This document shows, piece after piece, positions 1 through 9,508 of a stretch of DNA of 54,145 bases. A model generated the notes under the pieces. It had not been told where the DNA came from. It did no database searches and saw only the letters and a program-made list of their open reading frames with translations. The first letter of the stretch is position 1. Each line of letters begins with the position of its first letter. Origin of the DNA: Azoarcus sp. TTM-91. Its GTDB lineage: Bacteria > Pseudomonadota > Gammaproteobacteria > Burkholderiales > Rhodocyclaceae. Location: positions 1 through 54,145 of the forward strand of contig NZ_WUEI01000025.1 of assembly GCF_012911025.1 (NCBI RefSeq), written 5' to 3'. Both the position numbers and the translations under genes were made by a program.

Positions 1-14
1 TGTATAAGAGACAG
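1..14. other. Residual Tn5/Nextera mosaic-end adapter
   Basis: The window opens with TGTATAAGAGACAG, identical to the inner 14 bases of the 19-base Tn5 mosaic end used in Nextera libraries. The FecR coding sequence starts abruptly right after it. This is a library artefact at a contig end and not genomic sequence, so the natural upstream sequence is unknown. Confidence 0.93.
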
Positions 15-465
15 CCCCTTCCGCGTGCATACGCCCGAGGGCAGCGTGCGCGCCCTGGGCACCCGCTTCTCGGTGCGCCGGCTGGGCGAAGCCACCCGCA
101 GCGCGGTGTTCGAGGAGGCGGTGGAGATCCGCCCGGCGGACGGCCCCGCCCTCATCCTCGGCGCCGGCCAGCAGACCACCTTCAAGCGCGACGGCATCGC
201 CTCCCCGCAAGGCGTGGACGCCGCCGCCGCGGCCTGGGAGCAAGGCATGCTGGTCGCCCGCGACATGCGGCTGGCGGATGTGGTCGCCGAACTCGACCGC
301 TATCGCCTCGGCCTGCTGCGCTGTGATCCGGCGATCGCCGGGCTGCGCATCTCCGGCGTGATCTCGCTGCGCGACACCGACGCCGGCCTAGACGCGCTGG
401 CGCACACCCTGCCGCTGCGCATCCAGCGCCACTCCCGCTACTGGGTCGACATCCAGGCCCTGTAA
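15..465 (+). CDS. FecR-family anti-sigma regulator, 5'-truncated
   Basis: C-terminal part (about 150 residues) of a FecR-type inner-membrane regulator, which relays a signal from a TonB-dependent receptor to a FecI-type ECF sigma factor. What remains starts inside the periplasmic FecR domain (PFRVHTPEG, then ALGTRFSVR) and runs into the C-terminal STN-like/DUF4974-type region (near MRLADVVAELDRYR and LRISGVISL) that contacts the receptor's signalling domain. The N-terminal anti-sigma and membrane segments are missing because the contig ends here. The in-frame GTG at 25 is an internal codon, not a start. A receptor with a matching signalling domain follows 134 bases downstream, so a sigma gene probably lies beyond the left edge. 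Confidence 0.88.
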
Positions 466-599
466 GCCCTGCGCCGGCGCCTCGTCCCGCCGGCGCGGAA
501 CATTTGCCGCACAGGTGATCACTTCTGCGCGCTCGCGCGGTATGGCAGGGAAGGCGCCGTGCGCGCCCCCCGCCAGCCAGACGAAGGACGACACCCGAA

Positions 600-3065
600 A
601 TGATCCGCCGCCATCCGCTAGACGGTCCCAAGCCGACTCCCTGCCTGCTCGCCGCCCTGCTGCGCGCGGCCTTCGCCGGCAGCCTCGCCCTTGCCGCCGC
701 CCTGCCGGCCGCGGCGCAGTCCGCCAGCGAAACGGCCAGCGTGCGCAACCATGCCATCGGCCCCGGCGCGCTGGGCGACGTGCTGTCGAGCTATGCCGCG
801 GCGGCCGGCGTGCAACTGGTGTTCGACCCCGCCCTGCTGGCCGGCCAGCACAGTAGCGGCCTGCAAGGCAGCCACGGCGTGCGCGAGGGCTTCGAACTGC
901 TGCTGCGCGGCAGCGGCTTCCGCGCGGTGGAAAAGAGCCCCGGCGTGTATGCGCTGGAACCGCGCCCCCAGGGCTCAACGACCGCGCTGCCGGCGGTCAC
1001 CGTCACCGAGTCGGTGCTGGGCAACCCGGCCATCACCGAGGGCAGCGGCTCCTACACCGCCAGCGGCCCGGCCACCAGCGCCACCGCTCTGGGCCTGAGC
1101 CTGCGTGAAACGCCACAGTCCGTCAGCGTGCTGACCCGCCAGCAGATGGACGACCAGGGCCTGATGACGCTGGACGACGCGGTCAAGAACGTCACCGGCC
1201 TGGTGATGCAGAAGGGCTACTACGTCGGCGAATCCGGCAACTTCAGCGCCCGCGGCTTCCCCATCGACAGCCTGATGCTGGACGGCCTGCCCACCAGCCT
1301 GGGCGCCAACGGCACCTTCAACGCCGACAACGAAGACCTCGCCATCTACGACCGGGTGGAAGTGGTGCGCGGCGCCACCGGCCTGCTCAGCGGCAGCGGC
1401 AACCCCTCGGCTTCGATCAACATGGTGCGCAAGCGCCCCACCGCCGAAGCCCAGGGCGCCTTCAGCGCCAGCGTCGGCAGCTGGGACAAATACCGGGTAC
1501 AGGTGGACGGCAGCAAGGCCCTCAACCAGGCCGGCACCCTGCGCGGCCGCGCGGTGATCACCGCGCAGGACTCCCGCAGCTTCGCAGACAGCGTGCATGA
1601 TCGTAACCAGCAGTTCTACGGCATCCTCGAAGCCGACCTCACCCCCGCCACCCTGCTGACCGCCGGCGTGCATTACCGCCGGGTAGACAACGACGGCCTC
1701 TACTCACGCCTGCCGACCAACACCGACGGCAGCTTCCTCGACCTCAACCGCTCCACCAACCTCGGCAACGACTTCGACAAGTGGGAGCAGACCACCACCA
1801 CCGTGTTCGCCGAACTGGAGCACCGCTTCGACAACGACTGGAAAGCCAGGCTGGCCGCCACCCGGCGCTGGCAGGAAGTGGACATGATGTTCTCCGGCTT
1901 CGCCCGCACCGCCGGCGTGCTGCGCCAGAACACCCAGGCCTACGAGCTGGACAACCGCCAGGACAGCGTGGACGCCCGCCTCAGCGGCGAATACGCCTTG
2001 TTCGGCCGCAAGCACGAACTCGTCATCGGCGCCGGCTGGCGGCGGCTGGAGAACCACGGCACCGGCGGCTGGGCAAGCTACAGCTGGACTTCCAGCGCGC
2101 CGGCCATAGACCCGGCGAACTGGAGCAACTCCGCCGTGCCCGAGCCCAGCATAGACAGCAGCCTGTGGGCCCAGCAGGTCACCACCCGGCAAAGCGGCCT
2201 CTATGCCGCCACCCGCATCAACGTCAGCGACAGCCTCAAGCTCATCGCCGGCTCGCGCCTGAGCTGGTACGAGAGCGAAAACCTGCGCAACGACACCCGC
2301 TACCAGGTGATGCGCGAAGTCACCCCCTACGGCGGCGTGGTCTACGACCTGGACGACAAGCACTCCGTCTATGCCAGCTACACCCGCATCTTCCAGCCGC
2401 AGAGCGCCTACAACGCCAGCGGCAGCCTGCTGGACCCGATCACCGGCAGCAACTACGAGGCCGGCATCAAGGGCGAGTATTACGGCGGCCGCCTGAACGC
2501 CAGCCTGGCCGTGTTCCAGATCGATCAGGAAAACCGCGCCATCTCCGATACCAGCGGCCCCTCGCCCTGCCCCGGCACCACCTCCATCTATTGCTCGCGC
2601 GCCTCCGGCAAGGTGGAAAGCAAGGGCGTGGAACTGGAAGTGAGCGGCGAACCGCTGCCCGGCTGGCAGCTGGTGGCGGGCTACACCTATGTGCATGCGG
2701 AATACGTGAAGGATGCCGACCCGGCCAACGAAGGCCGCCGCTTCGACACCGCCTACCCCACCCACCAGTTCAAGCTCTCCACCGACTACCGCCTGCCCGG
2801 CGAGCTGGACCGCTGGCGCGTCGGCGGCTCGGTGTATGCGCAGAGCGCGATCTACGAAGCCGACACCAGCTACCGCATCGAACAGAAGCGCTACGCCCTG
2901 GTCGGCCTGCACGCCGGCTATCGCCTCGACGCCCGCACCAGCCTGCGGCTGAACGTGAACAACCTGTTCGACCGCAAATACTACGAAGGCGTGGGCTGGA
3001 CCACCGGCGGCAACCAGTACGGCGCGCCGCGCAACTTCATGCTGACGGTGAATTACCAGCTGTAA
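600..3065 (+). CDS. TonB-dependent siderophore receptor with STN signalling domain
   Basis: Outer-membrane receptor of 821 residues, of the FpvA/FecA transducer type, importing a ferric siderophore with TonB-ExbBD energy. A signal peptide ends near residue 40 (LPAAAQ). An STN domain follows at about 50-120 (ALGDVLSSYAAAAGVQLVF) and a TonB-box-like AVTVTE near 132-137. The plug is at about 165-275 (ARGFPIDSLMLDGLP; YDRVEVVRGATGLLSGSG), followed by the barrel. The STN domain together with the FecR fragment just upstream indicates receptor-triggered control of its own transcription. The barrel ends in NYQL and lacks the terminal aromatic residue usual for such barrels. The substrate cannot be read from sequence; the NPSASINMVRKRP plug motif is typical of siderophore receptors. 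Confidence 0.93.
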   Translation: MIRRHPLDGPKPTPCLLAALLRAAFAGSLALAAALPAAAQSASETASVRNHAIGPGALGDVLSSYAAAAGVQLVFDPALLAGQHSSGLQGSHGVREGFELLLRGSGFRAVEKSPGVYALEPRPQGSTTALPAVTVTESVLGNPAITEGSGSYTASGPATSATALGLSLRETPQSVSVLTRQQMDDQGLMTLDDAVKNVTGLVMQKGYYVGESGNFSARGFPIDSLMLDGLPTSLGANGTFNADNEDLAIYDRVEVVRGATGLLSGSGNPSASINMVRKRPTAEAQGAFSASVGSWDKYRVQVDGSKALNQAGTLRGRAVITAQDSRSFADSVHDRNQQFYGILEADLTPATLLTAGVHYRRVDNDGLYSRLPTNTDGSFLDLNRSTNLGNDFDKWEQTTTTVFAELEHRFDNDWKARLAATRRWQEVDMMFSGFARTAGVLRQNTQAYELDNRQDSVDARLSGEYALFGRKHELVIGAGWRRLENHGTGGWASYSWTSSAPAIDPANWSNSAVPEPSIDSSLWAQQVTTRQSGLYAATRINVSDSLKLIAGSRLSWYESENLRNDTRYQVMREVTPYGGVVYDLDDKHSVYASYTRIFQPQSAYNASGSLLDPITGSNYEAGIKGEYYGGRLNASLAVFQIDQENRAISDTSGPSPCPGTTSIYCSRASGKVESKGVELEVSGEPLPGWQLVAGYTYVHAEYVKDADPANEGRRFDTAYPTHQFKLSTDYRLPGELDRWRVGGSVYAQSAIYEADTSYRIEQKRYALVGLHAGYRLDARTSLRLNVNNLFDRKYYEGVGWTTGGNQYGAPRNFMLTVNYQL

Positions 3066-3479
3066 AGAGGCGGCTTTCCAACGCTCACCGCCGGCCATAG
3101 GCTCACTGGACTGCGGGCGACTGGACGCGCGGCTTTCCCCCTCTCCGCTCCCGAGGACGCAGGCGAATAAGCACAGCATCGCTTCGCCCGCCGGAGCGCC
3201 CTGGGCCAGCAGGCCGCAGGGCCGGGGCGTGAAGCGAGGGTTGGGGGAGAGAAGGGAGCACGGCGCTCGTTCAACCGCAAGCGCCCTCAAAGGCGCTCCC
3301 CCCTCTCCTCACCTTACCCGGCTCCACACCCCAGCCCTGCGGCCACCGCGCCACCACACGCTCCGCCGGGCCAAACAGCGTTTCGCTTCTTCCCCCTGTG
3401 CCCCGCGACTGAAGAAGGCACATACCCACTGCGGCAGTGGCTGCTCTTGCAACAAGGAAAGCCCGCAAGCCCACAGCCA
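3066..3479. other. Intergenic region without a recognisable gene
   Basis: About 410 bases between the convergent receptor and RND genes. Open frames here have no recognisable protein character. It holds GGGAGA-rich and CTCCCC-rich stretches and one short perfect inverted repeat at 3426-3440 (CCACTGC, one base, GCAGTGG). No convincing T-tract terminator was found. Confidence 0.5.
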
Positions 3480-6400
3480 TCACCCCGCCTTGCGCGGCAT
3501 GAAACGCCGCTTCACCCACAGGCCGACGTCGTCCACATAGGTAAACACCGCCGGCACCACCAACAGGCTGAGCACGGTGGAGGTGATGAGGCCGCCGATC
3601 ACCGCGATCGCCATCGGCGAACGGAAGCTAGCGTCGGCGGCGCCGGAGCCGAGGGCGATGGGCATCATGCCGGCGCCCATCGCCAGGGTGGTCATGACGA
3701 TGGGGCGGGCGCGCTTGCGGCAGGCGTCCAGCAGCGCGTCAAAGCGCGACAGGCCGTGGTCGCGGCGGGCGACGATGGCGTATTCCACCAGCAGGATGGA
3801 GTTCTTGGTGGCGATGCCCATGAGCATGATCAGGCCGATCAGCGAGGGCATGGAGAAGCTCTTCTGCGCCAGCAACAGGCCAACGAAGGCGCCGCCCAGC
3901 GATAGCGGCAGCGCCGCCAGGATGGTCACCGGGTGCAGGAAGTCCTTGAACAGCAGCACCAGCACCACGTAGATGCACAGCACACCGGTGAGCATCGCCA
4001 GGCCGAAGCTGGCGAAGAGCTCGCCCATCACCTCGGCGTCGCCCACCTCCACCACCCGCACGCCCGGCGGCAGGTTGCGCACCGAGGGCAGCTGCGCCAC
4101 CGCGGCGGTGACGTCGCCCAGCGGCGCGCCGGAGAGCTCGATCTCGAAGTTGATGTTGCGCGAGCGGTCGTAGCGGTCGATCACCGCCGGGCCGCCGGCC
4201 ACCTCCAGCGTCGCCACCTCGCCCAGCAGCACCGGCCCGCGCGCGCCCGGCACCGCCAGCCGCTCCAGCACCGCGAGGTCCTTGCGCGCGGCGTCGTCTA
4301 GCCGCACCAGGATGGGCACCTGGCGCTGGGCGAGGTTGAGCTTGGCCAGCGACACGTCGTAGTCGCCTAGCGTCGCCACCCGCAGCGTTTCGCCGATGGC
4401 GTTGCTGGTGACGCCGAGGTCGGCCGCGCGGGCGAAGTCCGGCCGTACCGCGATCTCCGGCCGGATCAGGCTGGCGGTGGAGGCGATGCTGCCAAGGCCG
4501 GGGATGGTGCGCAGGTCGCGCTCCACCGCCAGCGCGGCGCTCTGCAGCGCGCGTGGGTCCTCACCGGCCAGCACCAGGATGTACTTCTCGCCGGAGCCGC
4601 CGAGGCCGACCTTGCTGCGCACGCCCGGCAGGCTTTCCAGCTCGCCGCGGATGTCATTCTCTATGCCCTGCTTGCGCGGCCGCTCGCCGCGCGGGGTGAG
4701 CTGCACGGTGAGGGTGGCCTTGCGCACCTCGGCCGTGCCCTGCGGGGCGAAGGGATCGCCACCGGCGCTGCCGGCACCTATGGTGGTGTAGATGCTCTGC
4801 ACCTGCGGCAGCGCCGCCACCAACTGGCGGGCGCGCTCGGCCACCGCCTCGGTCTGCCTCAGCGTGCTGCCCGGCGGCAGCTCCAGGTAGATCTGCGTCT
4901 GGGAGTTGTCGTCCGGCGGGATGAAGCCGGTGGGCAGCAGTGGCACCAGCATCAGCGAGCCGATGAAGAACAGCGCCGCGCCGATCAGCGTCAGTCCGCG
5001 GTGCTTCAGGCAGCTGCGCGCCCAGCCTTCGTAGCGCACCAGCCAGCGCGGCTGGGGATGGTCGGCGGTGGGCCTGAGCAGGTAGGCGGCCATCATCGGC
5101 GTCAGCACGCGAGCCACCACCAGTGAGGCGAACACCGCCAGCGCGGCGGTCCAACCGAACTGCTTGAAGAACTTGCCGGCGACGCCGCTCATGAAGGCGG
5201 TGGGCAGGAACACCGCGATCAGGGTGAAGGTGGTGGCGATCACCGCCAGGCCGATCTCGTCCGCCGCCTCCATCGCCGCCTGGTAGGGCGATTTGCCCAT
5301 GCGCAGGTGGCGCACGATGTTCTCGACTTCGACGATGGCGTCGTCCACCAGGATGCCGACCACCAGCGACAGCGCCAGCAGGGTGATGACGTTCACCGAG
5401 AAGCCGAACAGGTACATGCCGATGAAGGCGGGAATCACCGACAGCGGCAGCGCCACCGCCGACACCAGGGTGGCGCGCCAGTCGCGCAGGAACAGCCACA
5501 CCACCACCACCGCCAGCAGCGCGCCCTCGTACAGCAGGTGCATGGAGCCGTCGTATTCCTCCTGCACCGGGGCGACGAAGTTGAAGGCTTCGGTGATCTG
5601 GATGTCCGGCCGCGCGGCACGCAATTCCTGCAGCGCCGCCTGCACCGCGGCGCCCACTTCCACCTCGCTCTCGCCGCGGCTGCGGGAAACCTCGAAGCCG
5701 ACCACCGGCTTGCCGTCCAGCAGCGCCAGCGCGCGGCGCTCGGCCACCGTGTCCTCCACCGTGGCGACGTCAGCCAGGCGGACATGGCGGCCATCGGACA
5801 GCGCCAGCTCCAGCCGCGACAGCTCCTCGGCGCCACTCACCGTGCCCAGGGTGCGCATCGGCTGCTCGCCGTCGCCCAGGTCGGCGCGGCCGCCGGCGCT
5901 CTCGGTCTGCACCTGGCGCAGCTGGCGCGACACGTCCGCCGCGGTGGCGCCCAGCGCCTGCAGGCGCAGCGCGTCCAGGGTGACGCGGAACTCGCGGGTG
6001 ACGCCGCCGACGCGGTTCACCGCACCCACGCCGCGCACCGCCAGCAGGCGGCGGGAGACGTCGTTGTCCACATACCAGGACAGCGCCTCGTCATCCATGC
6101 GCGGCGAGCTGATGGTGAAGGCCAGCACCGGCTGGGCGGCCAGGTCCACCTTGTTGACGATGGGGTCGCGCAGGTCGCCCGGCAGGTCGGCGCGCACCCG
6201 CGCCACCGCCGAACGCACGTCGTCCACCGCTTCCTGCACCGGCTTCTCCAGCCGGAACTCGACGGTGATGACGACGCCGCCGTCCTGCACCTTGGTGTAG
6301 ATGTGCTTCAGCCCCTGCAGGGTGGCGATGGCGTCCTCGATCTTGCGCGCGACGTCGTTCTCCAGCTGGCCGGGGGTAGCGCCCGGCAGCGAGGCGGTGA

Positions 6401-6539
6401 CGGTGACCGTCGGCAGCTCGATGTCGGGGAAGTTCTGCACCTTCATGCCGTTGAAGGACAGCAGGCCGGCGAAGGTGAGCAGCACGAACAGCATCACCGC
6501 CGGAATCGGATTGCGTATGGACCAGGCCGAAACGTTCAT
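3480..6539 (-). CDS. RND-family efflux transporter, inner-membrane pump subunit
   Basis: 1019-residue proton-driven RND transporter of the AcrB/MexB-like HAE group, expected to work as a trimer with the membrane fusion protein encoded just upstream. The N-terminus (MNVSAWSIRNPIPAVMLFVLL) is the usual first helix. The TM4 proton-relay segment reads LVVGILVDDAIVEVENIVRH with the paired Asp residues. The second half repeats the fold (LIMLMGIATKNSILLVEYAI), as expected from internal duplication. The start was set at this ATG because upstream in-frame sequence is low-complexity Arg/Pro and overlaps the fusion-protein gene; spacing to that gene is 10 bases. No outer-membrane TolC-type gene is adjacent. 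Drug or metal substrate unknown; the sequence favours a hydrophobic-compound pump over the CusA metal type. Confidence 0.94.
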   Translation of the reverse strand: MNVSAWSIRNPIPAVMLFVLLTFAGLLSFNGMKVQNFPDIELPTVTVTASLPGATPGQLENDVARKIEDAIATLQGLKHIYTKVQDGGVVITVEFRLEKPVQEAVDDVRSAVARVRADLPGDLRDPIVNKVDLAAQPVLAFTISSPRMDDEALSWYVDNDVSRRLLAVRGVGAVNRVGGVTREFRVTLDALRLQALGATAADVSRQLRQVQTESAGGRADLGDGEQPMRTLGTVSGAEELSRLELALSDGRHVRLADVATVEDTVAERRALALLDGKPVVGFEVSRSRGESEVEVGAAVQAALQELRAARPDIQITEAFNFVAPVQEEYDGSMHLLYEGALLAVVVVWLFLRDWRATLVSAVALPLSVIPAFIGMYLFGFSVNVITLLALSLVVGILVDDAIVEVENIVRHLRMGKSPYQAAMEAADEIGLAVIATTFTLIAVFLPTAFMSGVAGKFFKQFGWTAALAVFASLVVARVLTPMMAAYLLRPTADHPQPRWLVRYEGWARSCLKHRGLTLIGAALFFIGSLMLVPLLPTGFIPPDDNSQTQIYLELPPGSTLRQTEAVAERARQLVAALPQVQSIYTTIGAGSAGGDPFAPQGTAEVRKATLTVQLTPRGERPRKQGIENDIRGELESLPGVRSKVGLGGSGEKYILVLAGEDPRALQSAALAVERDLRTIPGLGSIASTASLIRPEIAVRPDFARAADLGVTSNAIGETLRVATLGDYDVSLAKLNLAQRQVPILVRLDDAARKDLAVLERLAVPGARGPVLLGEVATLEVAGGPAVIDRYDRSRNINFEIELSGAPLGDVTAAVAQLPSVRNLPPGVRVVEVGDAEVMGELFASFGLAMLTGVLCIYVVLVLLFKDFLHPVTILAALPLSLGGAFVGLLLAQKSFSMPSLIGLIMLMGIATKNSILLVEYAIVARRDHGLSRFDALLDACRKRARPIVMTTLAMGAGMMPIALGSGAADASFRSPMAIAVIGGLITSTVLSLLVVPAVFTYVDDVGLWVKRRFMPRKAG

Positions 6540-6549
6540 GGACGCGGCC

Positions 6550-7692
6550 TCAGCGTGCGGCGGGCGCGGCGGCGGGCGCCGGCGCCTCCGCCACCCGCAC
6601 CAGGTCGCCGTCATTGAGGAAGCCAGCGCCGGCCACCGCCACCCGGGCCTCCGCCGGCAGCCCTTCCAGCACCTCCACCCGCTCGCCCACGCGGCGGCCG
6701 GTGCGCACCTTGAGCTGGCTCACCCGGCCGTCGCCGCCCACGCGGAAGACGTAGCTGAAGGCCTCGCGCACCACCACCGCCTGCTGCGGCAGCGTCATGC
6801 CCTCGCTGGCGCCGAGCTGGAATTCGCCGCGGGCGAACATGCCGGCGCGGGCGCCGCCGGGGCGCGGGATGTCCACATAGATGAGGCCGGAGCGGGACTG
6901 GGTATCCACCGTCGGCGCCACCATGCGCACCGTGCCGGCCACCTGCTCGCCGCTGGGCAGGGTCAGCGTCACCCCGGTGCCGGTGGCGACCTTGCCCAGC
7001 TCGGCAGAGGTCAGCGCCGCGCGCCACTCCAGCCGGCCGCGGCGGACCATGCGGAACAGCTCGGTGCCCATGGCGTTCACCGCGCCCACGGTGGCGCTGC
7101 GGGCGGAGATGACGCCGTCGTCCGGCGCCAGCACCCTGGTGCGCTTCAGCCGCAGCGCCTGGGCCTCCGCCGCCGCCCTGGCCGAGGCCAGCCGGGCCTG
7201 GGCGGTGCGCTCTGCGGTGAGGTACTGGGTGATGAGCTGGCGGCTCAGCGCGCCGCTCTCCTGCAAGTCGCGGGCGCGCTGGGCGTTGGCCGCCGCCTCA
7301 GCCACCGCCGCCTCGGCTTCGGCCACCGCCGCCTGCGCCTGGGCGAGGTCGATGCGCACTGTTTCCTCGTCGAACACCGCCAGCACCTGGCCGGCCTTGA
7401 CCACGTCGCCGACGTTGACCCGCACTTCGGTGAGCCGCAGGTCGGCCACGCCGGCGCCTATGCTGGCCTCCTGCCAGGCGGCGATGTCGCCATTGGCGGT
7501 CAGGCGCAGCGGCAGCGAGTCGCGCCGGGGCACATCCACCGTCACCGTGAGCGCCGGCCGCTGTGCCGCCGCGTCGGCCTTGTCGGCGGCGCTCGCGGCG
7601 GAGGACGGCATCAGGAAGTAGGCCGCCGAGAGGGACACGAAGATGGCGGCGGGGAGCGCGAGGACAGCGAGGCGGGGCAGGTGGCGGTTCAT
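6550..7692 (-). CDS. RND efflux membrane fusion (periplasmic adaptor) protein
   Basis: 380-residue periplasmic adaptor linking the RND pump to an outer-membrane channel. An N-terminal membrane or signal segment (LAVLALPAAIFVSLSAAYFL) is followed by a lipoyl/barrel-sandwich half (LTANGDIAAWQEASIGAG), an alanine-rich alpha-hairpin of about 80 residues (LAQAQAAVAEAEAAVAEAAA), the second barrel half (VLAPDDGVISARSATVGAVN) and a C-terminal beta domain. The start at MNRHLPRL was preferred over an upstream in-frame ATG (7719) because the hydrophobic segment then begins immediately. It is the first gene of a two-gene operon with the pump. No regulator gene is adjacent; a short palindrome lies about 135 bases upstream. 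Confidence 0.92.
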   Translation of the reverse strand: MNRHLPRLAVLALPAAIFVSLSAAYFLMPSSAASAADKADAAAQRPALTVTVDVPRRDSLPLRLTANGDIAAWQEASIGAGVADLRLTEVRVNVGDVVKAGQVLAVFDEETVRIDLAQAQAAVAEAEAAVAEAAANAQRARDLQESGALSRQLITQYLTAERTAQARLASARAAAEAQALRLKRTRVLAPDDGVISARSATVGAVNAMGTELFRMVRRGRLEWRAALTSAELGKVATGTGVTLTLPSGEQVAGTVRMVAPTVDTQSRSGLIYVDIPRPGGARAGMFARGEFQLGASEGMTLPQQAVVVREAFSYVFRVGGDGRVSQLKVRTGRRVGERVEVLEGLPAEARVAVAGAGFLNDGDLVRVAEAPAPAAAPAAR

Positions 7693-8068
7693 GGGCGGCA
7701 GGCGGAGGTCATGCTCCACCGCCTTGCGGCGCGGCGGAGCGGTTCGGGGGGCTGGTGAGGGTCCAGGCCGGCGTCGCGGAACACCGGCAAAACGGCCGCC
7801 AGCCTATCACCGCAGCCATGCTGTTCGCACCACATTGGTGAGCAAATGACAGGAAAAGGCGTAACGATGGCGTTCGCCCGCCGCGAGAGCCGCCCTCCTC
7901 CGGCGTCGCCGCCGCCTTTTCGCCGCGCACCATCGACCGGCAGGCGAGCCTCGCCGTGGCCTCTTCAGCCTCGCTCCGGACTGGCCCGGCGCCTGGCAAG
8001 CCCCGCCCCTGGCCTGGCGGAGGACGCAGCCCGAGTGGCGGCCGGGCGGCCTGCGCCGGCCCTCCGGC
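7693..8068. other. Intergenic region between efflux operon and amidase
   Basis: About 375 bases upstream of the efflux operon and downstream of the amidase. It should contain the efflux promoter (minus strand), but no strong sigma-70 boxes were identified. Open frames here are proline/arginine-rich with no family signature and were not called. The only structured element seen is the palindrome at 7828-7840. Confidence 0.5.
7828..7840. promoter_or_regulatory. Candidate operator palindrome upstream of RND operon
   Basis: CACCA-CAT-TGGTG is a perfect 5-3-5 inverted repeat in the otherwise featureless region upstream of the membrane fusion protein gene. Size and position would suit a small dimeric repressor, such as the TetR-type proteins that often control RND pumps. 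No such regulator is encoded nearby and a 5-base arm can arise by chance. Confidence 0.25.
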
Positions 8069-9505
8069 TCAGCCCAGATACGGCGCGCTCGCCGGCGCCG
8101 GTACCACCTTGCCGAGCAGCGCCTCCAGCTGCTCGCCGAAATCCAGCAGGGTTTCGTCGGCGTAGCGCTGGGCGACGACCTGCACACCGAAGGGCAGGCC
8201 CTGCGCGGTGCAGCCCAACGGCAGGGCGAGCGCCGGCTGCTGGGTGAGGTTGAAGGGGTAGGTGTAGGGCGTGAGCGCAAACCAGTTGCCGGTTTCCTGC
8301 TCGATGCGCGCCGCCTGCGGATGCACCGCCGGCGCCAGGCAACCCAGCGGTGGCGCCGGCGTGGCGGTGGCCGGCGTCAGCAGGAAATCATGTTCGGCGA
8401 ACACCCCGGCAAGGCGGTTGGCCGCCAGCCGCAGCCGGCTGCGGGCGCGGGCGAGCGCCTCCGCATCCAGCGCGCCGCCGAGGCGGCAGGTGCGCTGCAG
8501 CCGCGGGTCCAGCAGCGCCTGGCGCTCGGCCGGCCAGTCGACGAAGGTCTCGTGCAGCCGCGACGCCCACAGGTTCCAGCCCTCCTCCGCCGTATCCAGC
8601 CAGTCCAGCGGCACCTCGACCAGTTCGTGCCCCTGCGCCGCCAGCGTCTCCACCAGGCCGGCGAAGGCGTGGGCGATGTCCTCGTCCAGCATCGCCTGCC
8701 CGCCCAGGCGCGCCGCCCAGGCCAGGCGCAGCGGCCGCCGCGGCAGGCCACCGGGCTGGCGCGGGTAGAGCGAAGCGGGGTCGCGCGCATCCGGCCGGGC
8801 CAGCACCTGCATCGCCAGCCGGCAATCGGCCACGCTGCGGCTCAGCGGGCCGAGGTGGGCGAACTCGGCGAAAGCGCTCTGCGGCGGATTGGGAATGGCG
8901 GAAAACGTCGGCTTCAGCCCGACCAGCCCGCAGTAGGACGCCGGAATGCGCACCGAACCGCCGGCATCGCTGCCCAGCGCCAGCGGCCCCCAGCCCATCG
9001 CCACCTGGGCGGCGGCGCCGCAGCTGGAGCCGCCGGCGGTGTGCGCCGGCGCATGAGGGTTGCGGGTGACGCCGCCATGCGGGCTCTCGGACATCACCGC
9101 CCAGCCGAACTCGGTGGTGGTGGTCTTGCCGAACAGCACCGCGCCGCCGGCACGCAGCAGCGCCACCGCAGGCGCGTCCGCCGCCGGCAGCGGCTCGTCG
9201 GCAGTGGCCAGCGAGCCGCGCCGGGTGGGCCAGCCGGCGACGTTGCTCATGTCCTTGATGGACACCGGCACGCCGTCCAGCGGCCCCAGCGGCCGGCCCG
9301 CCTGCCAGCGCGCGGCGGAAGCGGCCGCAGCCGCCAACGCGCCTTCCCGGTCCAGCAGGGTGAAGGCGTTGATGGCCTGGCGGTCGTCGGCGATGGCGGC
9401 GAACAGGCTCTCCACCACCGCCACCGGCGACAAGCCGCCGGCGGCGTAGGCGGCCGTCATCTCAGCCGCGCTCCAGGCGTGGAGCGGGAGATCCGTGCGG
9501 CTCAT
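8069..9505 (-). CDS. Amidase-signature family amidohydrolase
   Basis: 478-residue cytoplasmic amidase-signature enzyme (GatA/AtzF/aryl-acylamidase family) that hydrolyses a carboxamide to acid and ammonia. The catalytic core shows the cis-Ser/Ser/Lys arrangement: Lys in [12 protein letters not shown], the Gly/Ser-rich stretch [17 protein letters not shown], and the nucleophile region [20 protein letters not shown]. Length suits a free-standing amidase. It is not GatA by context, since no gatB or gatC is present. The substrate-binding-protein gene ends only 3 bases before this start, so the two are co-transcribed and the binding protein probably supplies the amide substrate. Exact substrate cannot be predicted. 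Confidence 0.9.
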   Translation of the reverse strand: MSRTDLPLHAWSAAEMTAAYAAGGLSPVAVVESLFAAIADDRQAINAFTLLDREGALAAAAASAARWQAGRPLGPLDGVPVSIKDMSNVAGWPTRRGSLATADEPLPAADAPAVALLRAGGAVLFGKTTTTEFGWAVMSESPHGGVTRNPHAPAHTAGGSSCGAAAQVAMGWGPLALGSDAGGSVRIPASYCGLVGLKPTFSAIPNPPQSAFAEFAHLGPLSRSVADCRLAMQVLARPDARDPASLYPRQPGGLPRRPLRLAWAARLGGQAMLDEDIAHAFAGLVETLAAQGHELVEVPLDWLDTAEEGWNLWASRLHETFVDWPAERQALLDPRLQRTCRLGGALDAEALARARSRLRLAANRLAGVFAEHDFLLTPATATPAPPLGCLAPAVHPQAARIEQETGNWFALTPYTYPFNLTQQPALALPLGCTAQGLPFGVQVVAQRYADETLLDFGEQLEALLGKVVPAPASAPYLG

Positions 9506-9508
9506 GGC

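Noticed and set aside
3229..3540. Open frame in the receptor-RND intergenic region
   Set aside because: It is His/Pro/Arg-rich, runs into the antisense of the RND gene and has no domain or start signal.
7846..8247. Pro/Arg-rich open frame in the region upstream of the efflux operon
   Set aside because: Low-complexity composition, no ribosome site, and overlap with the amidase end; no family resemblance.
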